The position numbers and the translations under genes were made by a program. Source: Streptomyces sp. NA02950 (GTDB lineage: Bacteria > Actinomycetota > Actinomycetes > Streptomycetales > Streptomycetaceae). Taken from it: a DNA stretch of 64,000 nt. The stretch lies in the NCBI RefSeq assembly GCF_013364155.1, contig NZ_CP054916.1, positions 7,408,001 through 7,472,000 of the forward strand, in the 5' to 3' direction. Numbering within the stretch: position 1 is the stretch's first letter; the number at the start of each line of letters is the position of its first letter. Below, one piece after another: positions 46,535 through 55,475 of the stretch. A model generated the notes under the pieces. That model was not told the DNA's origin. It worked only from the letters and a program-made list of their open reading frames with translations, and did no database searches.

Positions 46535-47254
46535 TCAGCTCCTTGGCTCGACCCGGTGCTTGGCCTCCACCCGGGCGACGACGGCGTGCGGCCGCCCCGG
46601 GTGCGGTGCGGTGTATGCCTCGTACAGCGCCTGGTGATCACGCCCGTCCACGGTGGTCGTGGACCATCCCTCGGTCGCGAAGCGGGAGGCGATACCGCCG
46701 GGCCAGCCGTGGGTGGCGGATGCGTTGTCGATCACGAGCGTGTGCAGCCGCTCCAGGCCGACCGCCCCGGCGTACGCGATCGCCTCGTGATTGCTGCCCT
46801 CGTCCAGCTCCGCGTCGCCGATGAGCACCCACACCGCGGGCCCGGTGCGCCCCTGCGCCCGCAGCCCGAGCGCGGTCCCCACCGCCAGCGGCAGCCCGTG
46901 CCCGAGCGACCCGCTGCCGATCTCGGCACCGGGCACCAGCAGCCGGTCCGGATGGTGCCCGAGCGGGGAGTCATAGGACCCGAAGCCCGGCAGCAGCGAC
47001 TCGCTGAAGAACCCCTTGGCGGCGAGCACCGCGTAGTACGCCATCGGCCCGTGCCCCTTGGAGAGGAGGAACCGGTCACGCTCGGGGTCATCCACGCCCT
47101 CCGGCGAGACGTGCAGCACCCGGTCGTAGAGCACCCAGAGCGCGTCCAGCGTGGAGGTGGCCGCCGGACCGTGCTTCTCGTCGCCGGTCATCAGGCCCAT
47201 CAGCCGCTGAAGATCGGTGTAAGCGTATGCGCTGTGAACTGCGGTAGAGGTCAT
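46535..47254 (-). CDS. Transketolase, N-terminal half (split enzyme)
   Basis: 239 residues from ATG 47254; an open frame from 47275 is possible. It has the thiamine-diphosphate/Mg motif GDAELDEGSNHEAIAYAG, the substrate-site histidines in LLSKGHGPMAYYAV, and GSLGHGLPLAVGTALG. It is transcribed first, then the C-terminal half. A SoxR-type palindrome lies 15 bp upstream of its start and a soxR gene is divergent, so redox-cycling stress control is likely. Supply of NADPH precursors is a plausible purpose but is inferred. Confidence 0.93.
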   Translation of the reverse strand: MTSTAVHSAYAYTDLQRLMGLMTGDEKHGPAATSTLDALWVLYDRVLHVSPEGVDDPERDRFLLSKGHGPMAYYAVLAAKGFFSESLLPGFGSYDSPLGHHPDRLLVPGAEIGSGSLGHGLPLAVGTALGLRAQGRTGPAVWVLIGDAELDEGSNHEAIAYAGAVGLERLHTLVIDNASATHGWPGGIASRFATEGWSTTTVDGRDHQALYEAYTAPHPGRPHAVVARVEAKHRVEPRS

Positions 47255-47268
47255 GGGAAGAGCGTGCA

Positions 47269-47288
47269 ACTTCAAGTGGACTTGAAGT
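47269..47288. promoter_or_regulatory. SoxR/MerR-type operator
   Basis: ACTTCAAGTGGACTTGAAGT is a perfect 8-bp-arm inverted repeat around TGGA. On the minus strand it overlaps TTGACT as a -35, fitting the long-spacer promoters that MerR-family proteins act on. It lies between divergent soxR and the transketolase genes. Confidence 0.82.
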
Positions 47289-47349
47289 CAAGCGCGCAGG
47301 GATCACGGTAACGGCGCCGCTCCGAGGCTGCCCCTGGAACGGCCCGGCG

Positions 47350-47382
47350 CCGACCCCGGGCCGACCCCGGGCCGACCCCGGG
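47350..47382. repeat. Three tandem copies of an 11-bp unit upstream of soxR
   Basis: CCGACCCCGGG is repeated three times without change at 47350-47382, some 33 bp before the soxR start. The role is unknown; it could be slippage-prone filler or part of the leader. Confidence 0.9.
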
Positions 47383-47414
47383 CCCGCCCTGGAACCGTCT
47401 TAGGATCGACCGCC

Positions 47415-47888
47415 ATGACGTCGACCTCCGACCTCCTCACCATCGGTGAACTGGCCGCCCGCAGCGGCCTGGCCACCTCGGCCCTGCGCTACTACGAGGA
47501 ACTCGGCCTGATCCACTCCCAGCGCACCACCGGCCGCCAGCGCCGCTTCGCCCGCTCCACCCTTCGGCGCGTCGCCTTCATCCGGGCCGCCCAGCAGGTC
47601 GGCCTCTCCCTCGACGAAACCCGCGCCGCCCTCGACCGCCTCCCCGCCGACCGCGCCCCCAACGCCACCCAGTGGAACGCCGTCGCGCGCACCTGGTCCC
47701 ACCGCATCGACCAGCAGATCGCCGACCTGGAACGGCTGAAGCGCAGACTCACCGGCTGCATCGGCTGTGGCTGTCTGTCCCTGCGCAAATGCTCCCTCTA
47801 CAACCCCTCCGACACCGCCTCCACCCACGGCCCAGGTGCCCGCTACCTCCTCGGCGACGAATTGCCACCATCCGACCACCCAGCGTGA
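47415..47888 (+). CDS. soxR: Redox-sensing activator SoxR (MerR family, 2Fe-2S)
   Basis: 157 residues. The MerR winged helix-turn-helix is [20 protein letters not shown] with YYEELGLI. A dimerisation helix leads to [12 protein letters not shown], which places C115, C118, C120 and C126 in the exact C-x2-C-x-C-x5-C pattern that holds the SoxR 2Fe-2S cluster. In Streptomyces SoxR responds to redox-active metabolites. A matching operator lies 127 bp upstream, in front of the divergent split transketolase. Confidence 0.96.
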   Translation: MTSTSDLLTIGELAARSGLATSALRYYEELGLIHSQRTTGRQRRFARSTLRRVAFIRAAQQVGLSLDETRAALDRLPADRAPNATQWNAVARTWSHRIDQQIADLERLKRRLTGCIGCGCLSLRKCSLYNPSDTASTHGPGARYLLGDELPPSDHPA

Positions 47889-48045
47889 CCCTTGCTGGGT
47901 ACGCCCACCCCGCCACCCCCGCCGAGCCGCCGCCCACCTGGCGGAGATCCATCGCCTGTCCCCGGGTGGCAGCGACCACCCCCTGAAGTGCGGTATTGTT
48001 CTCGTGCGCGGTCGGCGAGGGCGAGATCCCATGCCGAACAAGCAC

Positions 48046-48122
<77 letters not shown>

Positions 48123-48139
48123 GCGTTTTTGCAGGTCGG

Positions 48140-48173
48140 AGGCCGTTTCCGCGGGTAGCGGAAGCGGCCTTTG
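48140..48173 (+). terminator. Intrinsic terminator after tRNA-Pro
   Basis: A 13-bp stem (48140-48152 with 48158-48170, one wobble), a 5-base loop and TTT, 17 bp after the tRNA. Confidence 0.85.
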
Positions 48174-48869
48174 TCGTTCCCGGACTGGGAGCGATGGGGA
48201 GCCCTCTGGGAGCCCTCGTGCTCCCAACTCGCAGATGGGTCAATCCCGTCCGGTTTGTCCGTCGCCCGATCCGGTCGACCTGTCGCGCGGTACCGCGCCA
48301 CCGGGCGCCGTCGTCAACCGTAGGTCGCCGAGGTCACCCCGCCGGTATGGATGCTCTCGCCATCGAGAGGCATAAGAACCCCTTGACGGTTTCCGACCTC
48401 CTTTCGGAGTGGGAGCCCGGCTTCCTGCTCCCCATGCGGCAGGGGAGGCCCGACCACGCTGGCGACGCTGGGCAGCCCGTCTTGGCAGGCCCGTGATCAC
48501 TCGGGCTCTCCGGTCGCCTGATGCTTGCCGCGCCAAGGTGGGGCAAAGCCCCTTTGCGCTGGGCGGCGGACGGGGCACTCCCAGGGCGTGAGCGCGGTAG
48601 TCGGCTCTGTAGCGCCGTAGTGAGACATCCGGGAGAGGCTTCAGGGGAGGCAAAATAGTGTGCCAAGCAATTCCGATGAGAGGTCGATGGGGTGGCGTCA
48701 GGACGCATCACTTGCACGGTGGGGCGTTCGTGCGTTCTTGCTGACTGAGGGGTGGGCGCAGTTGGGGAAGTAGGTATGGCATGTGGTGGAGTTCCGGCGG
48801 TGTGTCGGTGGGTGTGTCGCACGAGCCCGCGCTCGCTACGGCTGAGCCCCTGCGCTGACCGCAAAAAGC

Positions 48870-49010
48870 TTCGGGCATCCGGTGCTCTCGATGTGGCAGA
48901 CCGGCATCGTCTACTACGGGCTGAACCTAGTGGACTACATGCACCGAAAGGTCGACGAGGCACGGGGCGGCGTCGACGAGAGCTGGGACCCAAGGGCAAC
49001 GGTTCCGTTC
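48870..49010 (+). pseudogene. Fragment resembling the C-terminus of an SMI1/KNR4-family protein
   Basis: In one frame this reads FGHPVLSMWQTGIVYYGLNL, then VDYMHRKVDEA and later WDPRATVPFW. The pattern (VLS-x-x-QT-x-I-x-YYG-x-x-L-x-DY) is like the tail of SMI1/KNR4 domains, which are common as immunity proteins for polymorphic toxins. There is no start or upstream domain, and the frame then degenerates. The resemblance is from memory and not aligned. Confidence 0.35.
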
Positions 49011-49153
49011 TGGCGACCTCGCCTGATCCTCTACGTCTGCGCGGAGCGTCGACCGAGCCATACTCCAAGCTCTTCCCTCAACTTCGTAAGCTGCGCTGGG
49101 ACTTCGTTTCGCTCTTCTTGCGGACCTGACATACTATCAAGTCGTGATCGGCA

Positions 49154-52100
49154 GTGCGTGGGGGTGCAACATTGACGCAGGAGCAGTTCGGCTGGCTCTC
49201 GGAAGCCATATCGACCTTCGGTGCGTCGTGCAAGGACATGGTGAACGGACCGGGCGACCCCGAGGCGTCCATCCGCCCGCCGATGCAGAAGCTCCTAGAG
49301 ACTGTGGGCAGTCACGATGCCTTGGACGGCGTTCTGTGGCACTCGGAAACGCCCCTGCGTGATGTAGGTGTGCGCCCCGACTATGCGGTCGAGGTACACG
49401 GCGACATCGTCGGTTACATCGAGGTCAAGCGCCCCGGTCATCCTGTTGATCCGGAGAAGTTCACGGGGCGTAACAAGAAGCAGTGGGAGCGACTGCGCGA
49501 CCTGCCGAACGTGCTCTACACCAACGGCACGGAGTGGCGGCTTTTCCGCACCGGGGAGCAGATCGGCACTCCGGTCGTCTTCGAGGGCGACTTGGCCAGT
49601 GCAGGACGGTCGTTAACCGCCCGTGAGCCTGCAGCGTTCAACAGCCTCCTGCGGACCTTCCTGCACTGGGTTCCCGAGCCAATCCGCCAAGCCTCCGCTC
49701 TGGTTCGGCGCACTGCGCCGCTGTGCCGCCTCCTGCGCGCGGCGGTCCTGGAGCAACTGGAGTTCGAGGGGCGGTATGCGGCGGAGGGCGCGCGTCCTGA
49801 GGAGTTGCGGTTCACGGGGCTGAAGAACGACTGGCGCAAGCTGCTCTTTCCGACGGCCGATGATGCCACCTTCGCCGACGGTTATGCCCAGGCAGTGACT
49901 TTCGCTCTGCTGCTGGCACGCACCGAGGACATCTCCTTGAAGGGGGTGGGGCTGCATGAGGTCGGTCGGCGGCTGGATGCCGGACATGCCTTGATGGGCA
50001 AAGCCCTTCAGCTCCTCACCGACAACATCACGGTGAGCTTCGAGGTCAGCCTCGATCTGCTGATTCAGGTGATTGACGCGGTTGACTGGGCGGCGATTCG
50101 TAAGGGCCGGCGGGATGCATATCTGCACCTGTACGAGTCGTTCCTGGAGGTGTACGACGAGAAGCTGCGGCAGAAGAGCGGCTCGTACTACACCCCGCGC
50201 GAAGTGGTTGAGGAGATGGTGCGCCTCACCGAGGACGTGCTGCGTACCCGCTTGGGCCTCTCGGACGGATATGCGGACGAGAGCGTGCGCATCGTCGATC
50301 CAGCGATGGGGACGGGCACCTACCTTCACACGGTCATTGAGCATGTCGCCGCGTGGGCGGCGGAGAACATCGGCCCTGGTGCAACGCCGGATGCGATAGG
50401 TGATCTGGCGAAGCGTCTGATTGGGTTCGAGCTGCAGATGGGGCCCTTTGCTGTCGCCGAGCTGCGGACGTCGGATCTACTTAAGCGGCATCAAGCGGTC
50501 GCACCGCCGGATGGGATGAAGCTGTTCGTCACCGATACGTTGGACGACCCTTATCTGGCCGAGGAAACCCTCGCCTCGACGTATGGGGTGATCTCGGAGT
50601 CCCGTAAACGGGCGAACCGGGTGAAGGCCAGCACGCCAGTCACCGTGGCGATCGGCAACCCTCCCTACGACGACAAGGCCAAGGGCCGCGGCGGCTGGGT
50701 CGAGAAGGGCACACCCGCGCAGGGCGTGGCTCCCATCGAGGCTTTCAAGTGGCCTGGCAACGGGCGCTATGAGCACGTGCTGAAGAACCTCTACGTCTAC
50801 TTCTGGCGCTGGGCGACGTGGAAGGTCTTCGACGCCCATCCACAGGATCAGCAGGGAGTCGTCTGCTTCATTACGCCCTCTGGCTTCACCACTGGGCCCG
50901 GCGGGCGTGGCATGCGGGACTACCTGCGGCGCACCTGTGACGAGGGCTGGATCATCGACCTGTCTCCAGAAGGGCACCGCCCGGATGTGGCCAGCCGGAT
51001 TTTCCCGGGTGTCGCCCAGCCGCTGGCCATCTGCGTTTTTGTCCGCAGTAAAGACACCGACCCTGAGCGACCCGCCCGTATCCATTACCGCGCCGTACAC
51101 GGCAAGCGAGGCGTCAAGTACCGCCAGCTCAAGGAGATCCGACTGGACGACGACGGCTGGCAGGACACGCACTCGGATGCCATCCGCCCCTTCCGTCCCA
51201 CCACTGAGACGGGGTGGGAGGATTACCCTGCTCTCCACGATCTCTTCTGCTGGGGGAGCCTGGGCATCACTGCCAATCGGTCCTGGGTCAACGGCCCCAG
51301 CAGGCAGGTGCTTGAGAAGCGATGGGCGCGTCTGATCCACGAAAACGATCCGGCCAAGAAGGCGGAGCTGCTCAAGGAGACAAGGGACCGTTCGCTGCAC
51401 GCCAGCAGGGATCCGTTGCCCGGGCAGCCTAAGCACACCCAGGAGCTCGCGGACGAAACAGACCTGGCACCTGACCTGGTGCGTATCGCCATGCGAAGCT
51501 TCGACCGGCAGTGGCTGATCTCTGATAGCCGTGTCATCGACTTCGCCCGGCCTGCATTGTGGGAAGCCATGCAGCCAGATCAGCTCTTCCTGAACCAGCA
51601 GTCCTCGCACGAGATCGAAACCGGGCCGGCGATCGTCGCTACCTCCCTGCTCCCTGACACCCACCATTTCAACGGCCGTGGTGGCAAGGTCATGCCGATC
51701 CTCCATCCGGACGGTACCCCCAACGTGCATCCACGCCTCCTCGCGTACCTCGCCGCCGAACTTGGCCTTGACCACGTCACGGTGCACGATCTGGCTGCAT
51801 ACGCGGCGGCTGTTGCCGGGCACGCCGGGTTCACCAAGCGGTTCACCGAGGAGCTCCTCACCCCGGGCGTGCGGCTGCCGCTCACCCGCGATTCCGCCCT
51901 GTGGTACGAAGCGGTGCAACTGGGCAAACGCCTCTTGTGGGCCTCGACGTACGGGGAGCGCTATGTCGATCCAGAAGATGGCCGACCGGCCGGAGACGTC
52001 CTCTTTCCGCTAGGCGATGCGCGTCGGCTCCGTTACGACCAGCACATAGGGGCGGAAGTCCCCGCCGAAATCCGGTACGCCGAGTTGACCGGCACCCTGC

Positions 52101-52474
52101 ACTTGGGCGGCGGGCACGTCAGCCCTGTCCCCGCCGAGGTATGGAACTACGACGTCGGCGGCATGCAGATCGTCAAGAAATGGTTCGGCTACCGAAAAGC
52201 CAACCCCAACAGCCGCAAGACCAGCCCCTTGGACGACCTGCATGTCGAGTCCTGGCCAGCTGACTGGTCGCGGGAGCTCAGAGAACTGCTCTCCGTGCTG
52301 CGCCGACTTGTTGACCTCGCGCCCACCCAGCAGGGCCTGCTGGACCGCGTCCTCGCCGCTCCCACTATTACTACAATCGACCTTGAGAAGGTCGGCATCC
52401 TGCCGGTCGCCGACAAGGCCCGCAAACCTCACCGCCGAGTCGTACTCCCCACTGAGGCCGGCGAGGAGGCGTAG
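49154..52474 (+). CDS. Single-chain restriction-modification enzyme (type ISP/IIG-like)
   Basis: Up to 1106 residues (GTG 49154; TTG 49172 is an alternative). The N-terminal domain has PDYAVEVHGDIVGYIEVKRPG, a PD-(D/E)XK nuclease signature. A helical connector leads to the gamma-type adenine methylase: QKSGSYYTPREVV, SAM motif VDPAMGTGTYL (about residue 382) and catalytic NPPY (about residue 501). The last 400 residues are likely the DNA-recognition part. No helicase motifs are seen between nuclease and methylase, unlike LlaGI-type ISP enzymes of about 1500 residues, so it is closer in layout to type IIG. No partner methylase or specificity gene is nearby. Confidence 0.9.
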   Translation: MRGGATLTQEQFGWLSEAISTFGASCKDMVNGPGDPEASIRPPMQKLLETVGSHDALDGVLWHSETPLRDVGVRPDYAVEVHGDIVGYIEVKRPGHPVDPEKFTGRNKKQWERLRDLPNVLYTNGTEWRLFRTGEQIGTPVVFEGDLASAGRSLTAREPAAFNSLLRTFLHWVPEPIRQASALVRRTAPLCRLLRAAVLEQLEFEGRYAAEGARPEELRFTGLKNDWRKLLFPTADDATFADGYAQAVTFALLLARTEDISLKGVGLHEVGRRLDAGHALMGKALQLLTDNITVSFEVSLDLLIQVIDAVDWAAIRKGRRDAYLHLYESFLEVYDEKLRQKSGSYYTPREVVEEMVRLTEDVLRTRLGLSDGYADESVRIVDPAMGTGTYLHTVIEHVAAWAAENIGPGATPDAIGDLAKRLIGFELQMGPFAVAELRTSDLLKRHQAVAPPDGMKLFVTDTLDDPYLAEETLASTYGVISESRKRANRVKASTPVTVAIGNPPYDDKAKGRGGWVEKGTPAQGVAPIEAFKWPGNGRYEHVLKNLYVYFWRWATWKVFDAHPQDQQGVVCFITPSGFTTGPGGRGMRDYLRRTCDEGWIIDLSPEGHRPDVASRIFPGVAQPLAICVFVRSKDTDPERPARIHYRAVHGKRGVKYRQLKEIRLDDDGWQDTHSDAIRPFRPTTETGWEDYPALHDLFCWGSLGITANRSWVNGPSRQVLEKRWARLIHENDPAKKAELLKETRDRSLHASRDPLPGQPKHTQELADETDLAPDLVRIAMRSFDRQWLISDSRVIDFARPALWEAMQPDQLFLNQQSSHEIETGPAIVATSLLPDTHHFNGRGGKVMPILHPDGTPNVHPRLLAYLAAELGLDHVTVHDLAAYAAAVAGHAGFTKRFTEELLTPGVRLPLTRDSALWYEAVQLGKRLLWASTYGERYVDPEDGRPAGDVLFPLGDARRLRYDQHIGAEVPAEIRYAELTGTLHLGGGHVSPVPAEVWNYDVGGMQIVKKWFGYRKANPNSRKTSPLDDLHVESWPADWSRELRELLSVLRRLVDLAPTQQGLLDRVLAAPTITTIDLEKVGILPVADKARKPHRRVVLPTEAGEEA

Positions 52475-52481
52475 AGCCTGG

Positions 52482-52871
52482 TCAGTGGGCACAGCGCTCC
52501 ACGTATGCCACCGCCTCCGTCACGCTCCATGCCCCGTCGGCGAGTTGGCGGAGCGCGTGTAGTTCTGCACCGAGAGAGGGTGTGCGTCGCTGGAGGGCGT
52601 CGGCGAAGACGCTCACCTCGGCCAGGCGCGCCGAGAGCACGGCGCACTCGGCTTCGAAGTGCACTGCCCGTCCGCGCGGCGTGATGGCCAGGCGCTCACC
52701 CCGGGTCTCCACCAGTCCCATCCAGCTGAGAGTTCGCACGTCGTCCGCGATGCTCGCTTCTTCGAGGTCTCGGACAGCCACCGCCATGGGATCCGTATCG
52801 GGGTGTGGAACCTCGGCGAGCATGAGGTGTTGCAGAAGTTGAAGCTGCGAAGGGGAGAGAGCTGAGTGCAC
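52482..52871 (-). CDS. Small winged-helix-like protein, uncharacterised
   Basis: 129 residues from GTG 52871; no clear ribosome site. The first 75 residues look like a winged helix (LSPSQLQLLQHLMLAEVPH, DVRTLSWMGLVETRGERLAI, TPRGRAVHFEAE), as in MarR/PadR-like DNA-binding proteins. The rest is helical. It is convergent with the restriction-modification gene, 7 bp apart. It could be a regulator for that system, but nothing shows it. Confidence 0.65.
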   Translation of the reverse strand: MHSALSPSQLQLLQHLMLAEVPHPDTDPMAVAVRDLEEASIADDVRTLSWMGLVETRGERLAITPRGRAVHFEAECAVLSARLAEVSVFADALQRRTPSLGAELHALRQLADGAWSVTEAVAYVERCAH

Positions 52872-53480
52872 GGTTGCATGTCTAGCAGCACAGGGGGTCA
52901 GTCCCGTGCATCAGGGCCGAGTTCGACCCAACTTCCACCTGAATCAGATCAGTATCCCCGGGTTGCTCGGGGCTCTGTGCGCACGGCCCGTCTGTGAAGG
53001 CGCCGCCCACCAACGGCTACCCGCCTGCGCTCGTGCCCCCCTTCTTTTGCTGTGAAGAGGGCGCGCCTTGGACCGCAGGCGCTCTGCGCGATCGGATGGA
53101 GCGGGCGGGCCGCTCTTGACCAGGCAGGGAAGTTCCGTCCCCGCTGCTGCAGCCAAGATCGGAAGTCGCCTCTGGTGCCTGCGCCGAGAGGTCGGCTTCG
53201 CCGACTGGCTGCAACACCCTGGGTGTTGCAGCCGTCTGTGACCGGACAGCCCGGACACCTCCCGCGCGGGGGCCGGCATTACAGTGATTGCGTCGAACAA
53301 GACCTCCGCTACTTCTGGGCTGGGAGGGAACTCAATCCGGGGGCACGGCGTCGGCGGTGTGGCGGGGGCGTGCCGCACGACGGACAGCATGGACACTTCC
53401 AGATCCGTGCTCTTCCCGAGGGTTGCACAGGCAGGAATGATGGGTCTGACCGATCCGGCTAGAGCCATGGAGTAGAATGC
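52872..53480. other. Non-coding stretch with a perfect palindrome
   Basis: No supported gene in 609 bp; the open frames on either strand have poor composition and no ribosome sites. The main feature is the 27-bp palindrome at 53207-53233. Confidence 0.55.
53207..53233. repeat. 27-bp perfect palindrome upstream of the acetyltransferase gene
   Basis: Arms GGCTGCAACACCC and GGGTGTTGCAGCC are exactly complementary around a single T. It lies 248 bp before the acetyltransferase start. The size suits a dimeric repressor, or it could form a hairpin in RNA. Confidence 0.85.
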
Positions 53481-54782
53481 ATGACCGAGCGGACTATCCA
53501 CCTTGTCGCTGATGCAAGCAGTCGGGATACCCGGAAGTTCCGAGTCCGGGCATTACGCTGGTTCGCCACCGTTCAGCTCGACCGAGATAACTACGTCGAT
53601 GCCGAATCCTCACGGGGCAGCGAACCAACTTTACCTGCGGACTACATCGAGGCAGTCAACAGGGCGCGCTATGCGGCGATAGACCGCATTCGATATGACG
53701 GTTACCAAGGCTCCTTTTACTTCGGGAACGGTCCTCGCTGGATCGATTTGTGCGCTAGGTTCCGAGACGTCGAGGCTACGGTCGAAGCATTGCGCGCTGC
53801 TGAGCTCGAACACAATTACAGCGGATTACACGTACTCGCCGACCGCCTCGCATTACCCGTCGATGAATGGCTCGGTCCTGGTGAGCGAGAGCTGATCCGC
53901 GGAGTCGACTTCGATTCACCCCCCGGGGTGTTCTTGAAGTTCCTGCGAGCCAAGGCAACGAAGTGCGGTCTGCGCCTCAACGGTCGGGCGACGGCTGGCA
54001 GTGTGTGGGTTCGCCCCACACTGTCAGCGGCTCAGAAACAGATTCGTGAGATGTTCCCCGAGCAATATCCGGGGTGGGTGGACCGCTGGACTGGTTACGT
54101 CGAGTCGGATGATGCACCCTTCCGGCCTTGGGTGGGAGGTAGTGGCGAGGATCTTAGCCGCGGCGCGATACCAGTCCAATTCCAGCAGTTGGAGACCGCG
54201 AGTAGCCATGAGTGCCCCTGCGGCATGCGACTTCGGGATACGGGGGATGATGACAACGTCCACCGCGTGCATCATGTGGCTTGGGCGCTAGGCGTGCGGG
54301 TGTCGAAGGGGCTTGACTGGTGGGGTGACCTGGCAATTGTCACAACGCAGTCACCCATTTCGTGGCGGAAGTTGGCCCACCAAGTGGCGCGTATGCCGCA
54401 GAGGGAGTATAACTACGACTTCCCGTCGTGGTCCCACTTAGGTGAGCCTGAAGCGACTACGGACAACTATCGCGCATATCTGTTAAAAGTGGACGAGTGC
54501 ATCATCGGCTACGTGGCCGCCCACGACACCAACGAGCACCGCCGTTGGGATCTCATCGACGGTTCCACGTGCAGGGATGCGGACGCCACCCTGCGCCCCC
54601 GAATTATCTTGATTTGGGTAGCAGATAGCTATCGACACCGTGGCATTGGTGCCACGCTCGTACAGGCACTCGCCACTGACTTTGGATGCAAGGTCGCGGA
54701 TGTGTCCTGGTCGACTCCCGTAAGCGCCGCGGGCCAGCGCCTTGCTCGCCGACTCTCACCCGATGGCATCTGGGTCAGCTGA
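53481..54782 (+). CDS. ESCO/Eco1-like zinc-finger GNAT acetyltransferase
   Basis: 433 residues from ATG 53481, eight bases after GGAG. Residues 1-235 match nothing I recognise. Residues 243-280 read HECPCGMRLRD and then VHRVHHVAWALGVRVSKGLD, much like the C-C-H-H zinc finger of cohesin acetyltransferases, with H261-x3-H265 but C245-x-C247 instead of C-x2-C. A GNAT fold follows with IGYVAAHD, IILIWVADSYRHRGIGATLV (acetyl-CoA loop R-x-x-G-x-G) and VSWSTPVSAAGQRLARRL, like the ESCO FSDPTPDG-FA element. Codon use is less GC-biased than in the core genes, suggesting transfer. The substrate is unknown. Confidence 0.75.
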   Translation: MTERTIHLVADASSRDTRKFRVRALRWFATVQLDRDNYVDAESSRGSEPTLPADYIEAVNRARYAAIDRIRYDGYQGSFYFGNGPRWIDLCARFRDVEATVEALRAAELEHNYSGLHVLADRLALPVDEWLGPGERELIRGVDFDSPPGVFLKFLRAKATKCGLRLNGRATAGSVWVRPTLSAAQKQIREMFPEQYPGWVDRWTGYVESDDAPFRPWVGGSGEDLSRGAIPVQFQQLETASSHECPCGMRLRDTGDDDNVHRVHHVAWALGVRVSKGLDWWGDLAIVTTQSPISWRKLAHQVARMPQREYNYDFPSWSHLGEPEATTDNYRAYLLKVDECIIGYVAAHDTNEHRRWDLIDGSTCRDADATLRPRIILIWVADSYRHRGIGATLVQALATDFGCKVADVSWSTPVSAAGQRLARRLSPDGIWVS

Positions 54783-54788
54783 ACAGTC

Positions 54789-54815
54789 CTGCAACACTCC
54801 GGAGTGATTGCGCAG
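54789..54815. repeat. Imperfect palindrome after the acetyltransferase gene
   Basis: CTGCAACACTCC (54789-54800) faces GGAGTGATTGCGCAG (54801-54815). It is inverted except for an extra base and one change, and shares CTGCAACAC with the palindrome at 53207. It starts 7 bases after the stop, so it may also act as a terminator. Confidence 0.6.
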
Positions 54816-55049
54816 ATCAACCCAGGAAGAGGCGCTGAGCTGTGGCGGAGCCGAAACGAGGCAGACCAGTAACGCAAAGTGCGTCGTGCCCGACTTATGG
54901 AGTTCTGCTGACGAGATCGCCGCAGAGCTCGGCCGCGTCCACTAGTACAGATTGTCGACTCAGGTAAATCGCCCAAGAGCAGGGAGGGTTGAACGCCCCG
55001 TGCTACGGTCCGAACACTCAGGGACTGCCCCGCACTGCGAGGGATTCTC

Positions 55050-55469
55050 ATGACGCACACGCCCCCCGCCTGGCCCGTCTCCGTCAAAGGCGTCGCCCTG
55101 GACGTGCGCGGTCGGGTGCTGCTGCTGAAGAACGAACGTGACGAGTGGGAGCTGCCCGGCGGCCGACTGGAGGCAGCAGATATCAGCCCCGAGTGCACGG
55201 TGGAGCGCGAACTGCAGGAAGAGTCCGGTTGGAGGGTCAAGGCGGGGCCGCTGCTGGACGTCTGGATCTACCAGCCGCTTCCGCAGACCCGCCCGGAACG
55301 ACGCGTCCTGATCGTCACCTATGGCTGCACGGTCCTCACGCCGGAAGTGGACCCGGTGCTCAGCCATGAGCACCAGCAGATCGGACTGTTCACGGAGGCC
55401 GAGGTCCCGGAACTCACCATGCCCGAGGGGTATAAGGAGTCCATCGCCACTTGGTACGGGCGGATGTAA
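55050..55469 (+). CDS. NUDIX hydrolase
   Basis: 139 residues from ATG 55050 with GAGGG upstream. The NUDIX box is present as WELPGGRLEAADIS, then ECTVERELQEESGW, with the metal-binding glutamates intact (RELQEES) but one or two extra residues before REL compared with the usual GX5EX7REUXEEXGU spacing. It would hydrolyse a nucleoside diphosphate linked to another group. It lies directly before a truncated HTH regulator, a common NUDIX-regulator pairing. Confidence 0.9.
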   Translation: MTHTPPAWPVSVKGVALDVRGRVLLLKNERDEWELPGGRLEAADISPECTVERELQEESGWRVKAGPLLDVWIYQPLPQTRPERRVLIVTYGCTVLTPEVDPVLSHEHQQIGLFTEAEVPELTMPEGYKESIATWYGRM

Positions 55470-55475
55470 CAGGCC

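Larger units (their letters stand above)
48123..49153. other. Gene-poor stretch after tRNA-Pro
   Basis: About 1 kb with no convincing intact gene. It starts with a terminator, then GGGAGCCCTC given twice near 48198-48218, then lower-GC sequence with degraded coding traces. No integrase was found. It looks like the eroded end of an integrated element. Confidence 0.6.

Noticed and set aside
47350..47382. CRISPR-like array upstream of soxR
   Set aside because: Three directly adjoining 11-bp units with no spacers; a simple tandem repeat. No CRISPR array was seen anywhere in the window.
48334..49068. 244-residue minus-strand open frame after tRNA-Pro
   Set aside because: Ser/Arg/Pro-rich without motifs, third-position bias or ribosome site; it looks like non-coding sequence.
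52944..53501. 185-residue minus-strand open frame containing the palindrome
   Set aside because: Low-complexity composition and no start signal; it overlaps the start of the acetyltransferase gene and is probably spurious.
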